Source: an uncultured Collinsella sp. (GTDB lineage: Bacteria > Actinomycetota > Coriobacteriia > Coriobacteriales > Coriobacteriaceae). Taken from it: a stretch of 15,171 nt of DNA. Below, one piece after another: positions 12,757-15,171 of the stretch (positions are counted from its first letter, which is position 1; every line of letters begins with the position of its first letter). The DNA lies in contig CAUCTV010000029.1 in NCBI GenBank assembly GCA_958445895.1, forward strand, positions 1-15,171. Direction: 5' to 3'. A program made the position numbers and the translations under genes. The notes under the pieces are model-generated. The model made no database searches. It saw only the letters and a program-made list of their open reading frames with translations, and was not told where the DNA came from.

Positions 12757-13692
12757 TTACAGCTCGGTCACGACAACGCCGTTGTAGACCTCGTCCCAAC
12801 GATCCATGACCAGATGGCCGGTCATGGGATCCATGGCGTTGAGCTTGCCGCAGGTGTTGGCGGTACGCAGTACCGTCTCGTCATCCGCGCCAGCAGCAAT
12901 CGCATGTGCGAAGCCGGCGATAGTGGAGTCGCCAGAGCCCGTAGCGTTAACGGCGGGGATATCGGGAGTCTTGGCGCGGAACGCACGGCCGTTATGGAAG
13001 CCCACGGAACCGGCGGCACCCATGGAAACGACGACCCAGGGGATATCGGAGAAGCGGGCATCAGAGGCGAGCGCGGCGCGGAGCTCGTCCACATCGTCGG
13101 TGGTAAAGCTCGTGCCCAGAAGGCCGTTGATCTCGGTCAGGTTAGGCTTAACCAGCTCGGGCTTAATTTCGGACTTGAGCGCCGCCTCGAGCGAAGCACC
13201 CGAGGTATCGAGCAGCACCTTGGCGCCGGCGTTCTCGGCAATGCCCGTGATCTTGGCATAGTAGTCCGCCTCGACGCCGCGGGGCAGCGAACCCGAGATG
13301 GTGACGACATCGGCCTTGCCCGCAAGCTCGGTAAACTTGGCGGTAAAGGCATCGAGCTCCTCGGGGGCAATTGTCGGGCCGCTCTCGAGCAGCTCGGTCT
13401 GGTTGCCGGCGTGGAGGATGTTCAGGCAAATGCGAGTCTCGCCCTTGATGGGCACAAAGTCATTGTTAATACCGTTAGCATCCATGAGCTCGGCCATATA
13501 GGCGCCCATATGACCACCAAGTAGGCCGGTTGCCACAACGTCGTCGCCCAGCTGGCCCAGCACACGGGCCACGTTGAGGCCCTTGCCGCCGGCGGTCTTT
13601 TCGGGCGTCACACGGTTGACGTCGTCGATAACGAGCTCATCGAGCTGATAGCGCGTATCGACAGACGGGTTCATCGTAACGGTGAGGATCAT
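12757..13692 (-). CDS. lacC: Tagatose-6-phosphate kinase (LacC), PfkB family
   Basis: The enzyme would phosphorylate tagatose-6-phosphate to tagatose-1,6-bisphosphate with ATP, in the tagatose branch that handles galactose-6-phosphate from LacG. The 311-residue protein starts MILTVTMNPSVD, has the PfkB signature GGKGLNVARVL (35-45), and the ATP/anion-hole motif NATGSGDSTIAGF (249-261) with catalytic Asp255. GSGDST rather than GAGDSM, and NQTELLESGP (97-106), resemble LacC more than 1-phosphofructokinase (FruK), though FruK remains the alternative. AGGAG lies 6 bases upstream. It follows lacX by 59 bases on the same strand. lacAB and lacD are not nearby in the window. Confidence 0.85.
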   Translation of the reverse strand: MILTVTMNPSVDTRYQLDELVIDDVNRVTPEKTAGGKGLNVARVLGQLGDDVVATGLLGGHMGAYMAELMDANGINNDFVPIKGETRICLNILHAGNQTELLESGPTIAPEELDAFTAKFTELAGKADVVTISGSLPRGVEADYYAKITGIAENAGAKVLLDTSGASLEAALKSEIKPELVKPNLTEINGLLGTSFTTDDVDELRAALASDARFSDIPWVVVSMGAAGSVGFHNGRAFRAKTPDIPAVNATGSGDSTIAGFAHAIAAGADDETVLRTANTCGKLNAMDPMTGHLVMDRWDEVYNGVVVTEL

Positions 13693-13751
13693 TTTTAGCT
13701 CCTTATCTCGCAGGCTCCTTGTGCCTCGCGATACGAGTCGACAAAACGTAA

Positions 13752-14633
13752 TTACAGAATCTCAATCGCGAACGAGCGAACGACGGTCTCCCTGGGCTTG
13801 GCGACAAGGCAGCCACGCTTATGCTCAAGCACGTCGTCCTCATCGGAGCAGGTCGAAAGACCGCCCCAGGGCTCAACTGCCACAAAATCGCCCTCGGGCT
13901 TGCTCCACACAATGAGATATGGGAAGCCCTCAAAGCTCAGGCGAACGCCCTTGTCCTCGCCCTTCTTGGAAAGCGTAACCTGACGGCTCTCGAGCACGTC
14001 AAAGATGGTCTCCGCAAAATCGAAGAGCTCGTGCGACAGGGGCAGCGTCTTTCCCACCATGGGGCTCTTGGAGCGGTTGGTCACGTCAATCAAGCCAGTC
14101 GAGGGGACGGCAGTGCAAAGCTCAGCAGCTTCGTCCTTCTCAAAGCGCAGCTCGTAGTCCGTATAGGCCTCGCCCTCATCGAGCGGGCACCTAAAGCCGG
14201 GATGACCGCCGATAAAGAACGGCATGTCCTCGGTTCCCTCGTTGGTCACCTCATAAGAGACGCGCACGGCATCCCCCTCGAGCGTATAACGAGCGACAAG
14301 CTTAAACGGGTACGGATAATCGCTCAGCAGCGCGGCGTTATCCTCGGAAGCCAGGCACATCGTCAGCTCGTTCTCGCTTTGGCTCAGCAGCTTCCACTCC
14401 TGTTTGCGCGCAAATCCGTGGCGAGCGAGCTTTACATGATGCCCGGCGAACGTCATGGCGCTGTTATCGCGCAAGCCTCCGCAAATCGGGAAGCAAATCG
14501 GTGCCTGGCCGGACCACACGGCGGGATCGCCCTGCCACAAGTACTCTCGACCTCCAGCCTCAATCGAGGTAAACGAACCACCAGCCGTGGACACCTTAAT
14601 AGAAATCGAATCGTTGGAGAGAGCGTATTCCAT
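13752..14633 (-). CDS. lacX: LacX-like aldose 1-epimerase family protein
   Basis: This 293-residue protein resembles LacX of lactococcal lac operons, a galactose-mutarotase-like beta-sandwich protein. RHGFAR (His72), IGGHPGFRCPL (His144) and FVAVEPWGGL (Glu254) match the family's candidate catalytic positions. It is distinct in sequence from GalM in this same window, so the region carries two mutarotase-type proteins; LacX may act on a phosphorylated sugar, but its substrate is unproven. I place the start at 14633 because AGGA lies 6 bases upstream and family homology begins there; a longer frame extends to 14669. It is the first gene of the lacX-lacC-yhcH unit and divergent from a flavodoxin gene. 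Confidence 0.85.
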   Translation of the reverse strand: MEYALSNDSISIKVSTAGGSFTSIEAGGREYLWQGDPAVWSGQAPICFPICGGLRDNSAMTFAGHHVKLARHGFARKQEWKLLSQSENELTMCLASEDNAALLSDYPYPFKLVARYTLEGDAVRVSYEVTNEGTEDMPFFIGGHPGFRCPLDEGEAYTDYELRFEKDEAAELCTAVPSTGLIDVTNRSKSPMVGKTLPLSHELFDFAETIFDVLESRQVTLSKKGEDKGVRLSFEGFPYLIVWSKPEGDFVAVEPWGGLSTCSDEDDVLEHKRGCLVAKPRETVVRSFAIEIL

Positions 14634-14789
14634 TGCCCATCCTTTCGAACAACTGCTTTTTGCTCGCAAGTACCCGTCTCGGCCCTAACCAAAGGACAAA
14701 CCCGCACGTTCATCGATGCGTCCGGTATCCCAGCCGTGCAACGGGGTACCATACAGACATTGATGCAATTACAGCTGAAAGGCCTTCTT

Positions 14790-15171
14790 ATGCGAACCAT
14801 CATCCTCTACGCCTCGCGCCATCACGGCAATACGAAAAAGCTCGTGGACGCCATCGTTGAGGCACACCCCGAGATCGATACCCTCGACGTCAAAGCGCTC
14901 GGCAAAAACGAGTATCCCAACCTGCACGAATATCATCTGATCGGTGTCGCCACGGGCATCTATTACTCCGAGATCGACAAAGATATGGCACGCGTGCTCA
15001 CTAACGTGCTGCAACCGCAGGACAAAGTGTTTGGCCTTATGACCTACGGTGGCAAAAACAAGTGGTACGGCAAGGATATCGATGGCATCTGCCGCATGAG
15101 GCAGGCCATCTTTATGGGTGTCTACGGCTGCCCCGGCTTTGATACGTGGGGACCGTTCAAGCTCGCCGGCG
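14790..15171 (+). CDS. Flavodoxin-like protein, truncated by the right edge
   Basis: The frame starts MRTIILYASRHHGNTKKLVD and stays open for 127 codons to the window end. YASRHHGNT (7-15) is the flavodoxin phosphate-binding loop for FMN, followed by the expected helix. VATGIYYSEIDKDM and FGLMTYGG fit the next strands and the second FMN loop region of flavodoxin-family proteins. GAAAGG lies 7 bases before the ATG. It is divergent from lacX, with 156 bases between. It could be a flavodoxin or a flavodoxin-domain protein; the missing C-terminus prevents a finer call. Confidence 0.85.
   Translation, partial: MRTIILYASRHHGNTKKLVDAIVEAHPEIDTLDVKALGKNEYPNLHEYHLIGVATGIYYSEIDKDMARVLTNVLQPQDKVFGLMTYGGKNKWYGKDIDGICRMRQAIFMGVYGCPGFDTWGPFKLAG

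Overview
The window looks like the chromosome of a high-GC gut actinobacterium of the Coriobacteriia, most likely Collinsella. This is an inference from strongly GC-biased codon use, the mix of PTS and lactose genes, and the many palindromic intergenic repeats; no rRNA or other taxonomic marker is present. Most of the recognisable genes belong to one physiological theme: phosphotransferase uptake and breakdown of lactose or a related beta-galactoside.

Layout. 1-133 (-) is the start of an unrecognised gene running off the left edge. 134-549 is intergenic and holds a long inverted repeat, a second repeat box and a terminator. 550-5745 is the lactose block: lacF (EIIA, -), a LacI-type repressor (-), then divergently lacE (EIICB, +) and lacG (6-phospho-beta-galactosidase, +), with LacI-style palindromes in the divergent spacer. 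5746-6433 has no convincing gene but carries four tandem 55-bp palindromes at about 81-bp period. 6434-8702 is a small accessory island: an AAA/DUF4143 ATPase (-), five 34-bp iterons, a fifth copy of the 55-bp palindrome, and a Phd/YefM-RelE/ParE toxin-antitoxin pair (+). 8810-10833 is a divergent pair, a DeoR-type LacR (-) and galM (+). 10834-11157 holds a terminator and second copies of the repeats seen near the left edge. 11158-11640 (-) is a lone mannose-family EIIB whose phosphorylatable histidine is replaced by tyrosine. 11798-11873 is tRNA-Thr(CGT). 12086-14633 (-) is a probable operon lacX, lacC, remnant of an amidohydrolase (NagA-like), yhcH. 14790 to the right edge (+) is a flavodoxin-like gene.

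How it fits together. LacE/LacF would import lactose as lactose-6-phosphate, LacG would split it to glucose and galactose-6-phosphate, and LacC would phosphorylate tagatose-6-phosphate further down the pathway. GalM and LacX are hexose mutarotase-type proteins. LacR resembles the tagatose-6-phosphate-responsive repressor of Gram-positive lac operons, and the LacI-type regulator beside lacEG is a second candidate repressor. The galactose-6-phosphate isomerase (lacAB) and tagatose-bisphosphate aldolase (lacD) are not in this window.

The most unusual signals are non-coding: the regularly pitched palindrome array with an outlying near-identical copy across the ATPase island, the exact 34-bp iterons between the ATPase and the toxin-antitoxin operon, and two co-located repeat families near both PTS loci. 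Among proteins, the tyrosine-for-histidine EIIB stands out.
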